A stretch of DNA of 64,000 bases from positions 41,171,981 to 41,235,980 of the forward strand of contig NC_088098.1 in NCBI RefSeq assembly GCF_036370855.1, given 5' to 3'. The number at the start of each line of letters is the position of its first letter. Position 1 is the first letter of the stretch. This DNA comes from Dromaius novaehollandiae (Eukaryota; Chordata; Aves; Casuariiformes; Dromaiidae). Of the stretch, positions 63,686 through 64,000 are shown piece after piece. Under the pieces are notes generated by a model, which was not told the origin of the DNA, made no database searches, and was given only the letters and a program-made list of their open reading frames with translations. Both the position numbers and the translations under genes were made by a program.

Positions 63686-63837
63686 GGGAAGCCTGTGGGA
63701 ACGCCAGATGCTGGTGCCTATTTCCGTGTGCTAGCAGAGCATGAAGTAGCTGCCGCCTTTACTTCACCAACCGCAATTAGAGCAATCCGTCAGCAGGACC
63801 CTGAGGCAGCTTTGGGAAAGCAGTACTCTCTGACAAG
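63686..63837 (+). CDS. ACSS3: ACSS3 exon 8 (last exon in the window)
   Basis: Encodes residues 349-398 (GKPVGTPDAGAYFRVLAEHEVAAAFTSPTAIRAIRQQDPEAALGKQYSLT) plus two bases of the next codon, Arg by homology. 'GKPVGTPDAG' and 'TSPTAIRAIRQQDP' are diagnostic for ACSS3/PrpE-like enzymes. The acceptor is ccgtag|GGG and the donor ACAAG|gtgaac, phase 2. The frame continues in exons beyond the right edge (expected '...FKTLFVAGERCD' by recall), so the protein is incomplete only because the window ends. Confidence 0.96.
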
Positions 63838-64000
63838 GTGAACTAAGGATACACTGGAAGTAGTTTCTTACAGAAATGGACTGGATGAACTAAGAATAGC
63901 CAAGGGTCTGGGGCTTTGCTCACCGCTGTATAGCAGAACACAAATGAATTCTTGACAATTTAGGTGCATTGGTATTTGTTTGTAAACTTACATTGATATT
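63838..64000 (+). other. ACSS3: Start of ACSS3 intron 8
   Basis: Begins gtgaac; the rest lies outside the window. Nothing else is seen. Confidence 0.9.

Larger units (their letters stand above)
18826..63837 (+). other. ACSS3: ACSS3 gene, 5' part (exons 1-8)
   Basis: Eight exons join into one continuous frame of 398 codons plus 2 nt. Exon sizes are 257, 145, 189, 135, 141, 81, 96 and 152 nt. The product matches vertebrate ACSS3 along its length, from the ACAS_N-like segment through the AMP-binding signature to '...KQYSLT'. ACSS3 activates short-chain acids, preferentially propionate, to acyl-CoA with ATP through an acyl-adenylate, in the mitochondrial matrix. Human ACSS3 is about 686 residues, so roughly 290 residues lie beyond the right edge. 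The missing part includes the later adenylate-binding motifs, the hinge and the C-terminal lysine. Introns 1 to 7 measure 5734, 13481, 5814, 270, 3024, 80 and 15413 bp. Introns 2-7 are all phase 0; introns 1 and 8 are phase 2. Confidence 0.93.

Overview
This is eukaryotic, vertebrate genomic DNA: AT-rich non-coding sequence with spliced exons, GT-AG introns and a CpG-island promoter. CR1-type LINE relics, MIR-like SINE relics, a solo LTR and moderate intron sizes point to a sauropsid, most likely a bird; the species cannot be fixed from the sequence. The one gene I can support is the 5' part of ACSS3 (acyl-CoA synthetase short-chain family member 3, a mitochondrial propionyl-CoA-preferring synthetase) on the + strand.

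Layout. 1-18480 is intergenic and holds one MIR-like relic, a C20 and a C17 tract, and a 46-bp tandem duplication. 18480-19140 is a CpG island with the ACSS3 promoter and exon 1. Eight coding exons follow: 18826-19082, 24817-24961, 38443-38631, 44446-44580, 44851-44991, 48016-48096, 48177-48272 and 63686-63837. Together they give 398 complete codons plus 2 nt. They cover the targeting leader, the N-terminal ACAS_N region and the first half of the AMP-binding domain, including the phosphate-binding signature. The rest of the gene lies beyond the right edge.

The outstanding feature is not a gene. Two 873-bp arms, 33290-34162 in intron 2 and 50986-51858 in intron 7, are exact reverse complements except at two positions, with no indels (871/873). 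They bracket exons 3-7. Those exons total 642 nt, with phase 0 at both ends and no in-frame stop. In the ACSS3 pre-mRNA the arms could pair into a long perfect duplex. That geometry is known to favour back-splicing (a 642-nt exon 3-7 circle with an endless frame), A-to-I editing, and, at the DNA level, inversion of the 16.8-kb interval. I do not recognise the repeat family; it has no clear coding capacity.

Other repeats are an antisense solo LTR in intron 3 (about 41394-42025), CR1/LINE relics in introns 1 and 7, MIR-like relics in the intergenic region and introns 1 and 2/3, and microsatellites. No RNA gene, CRISPR array or second protein-coding gene was found.
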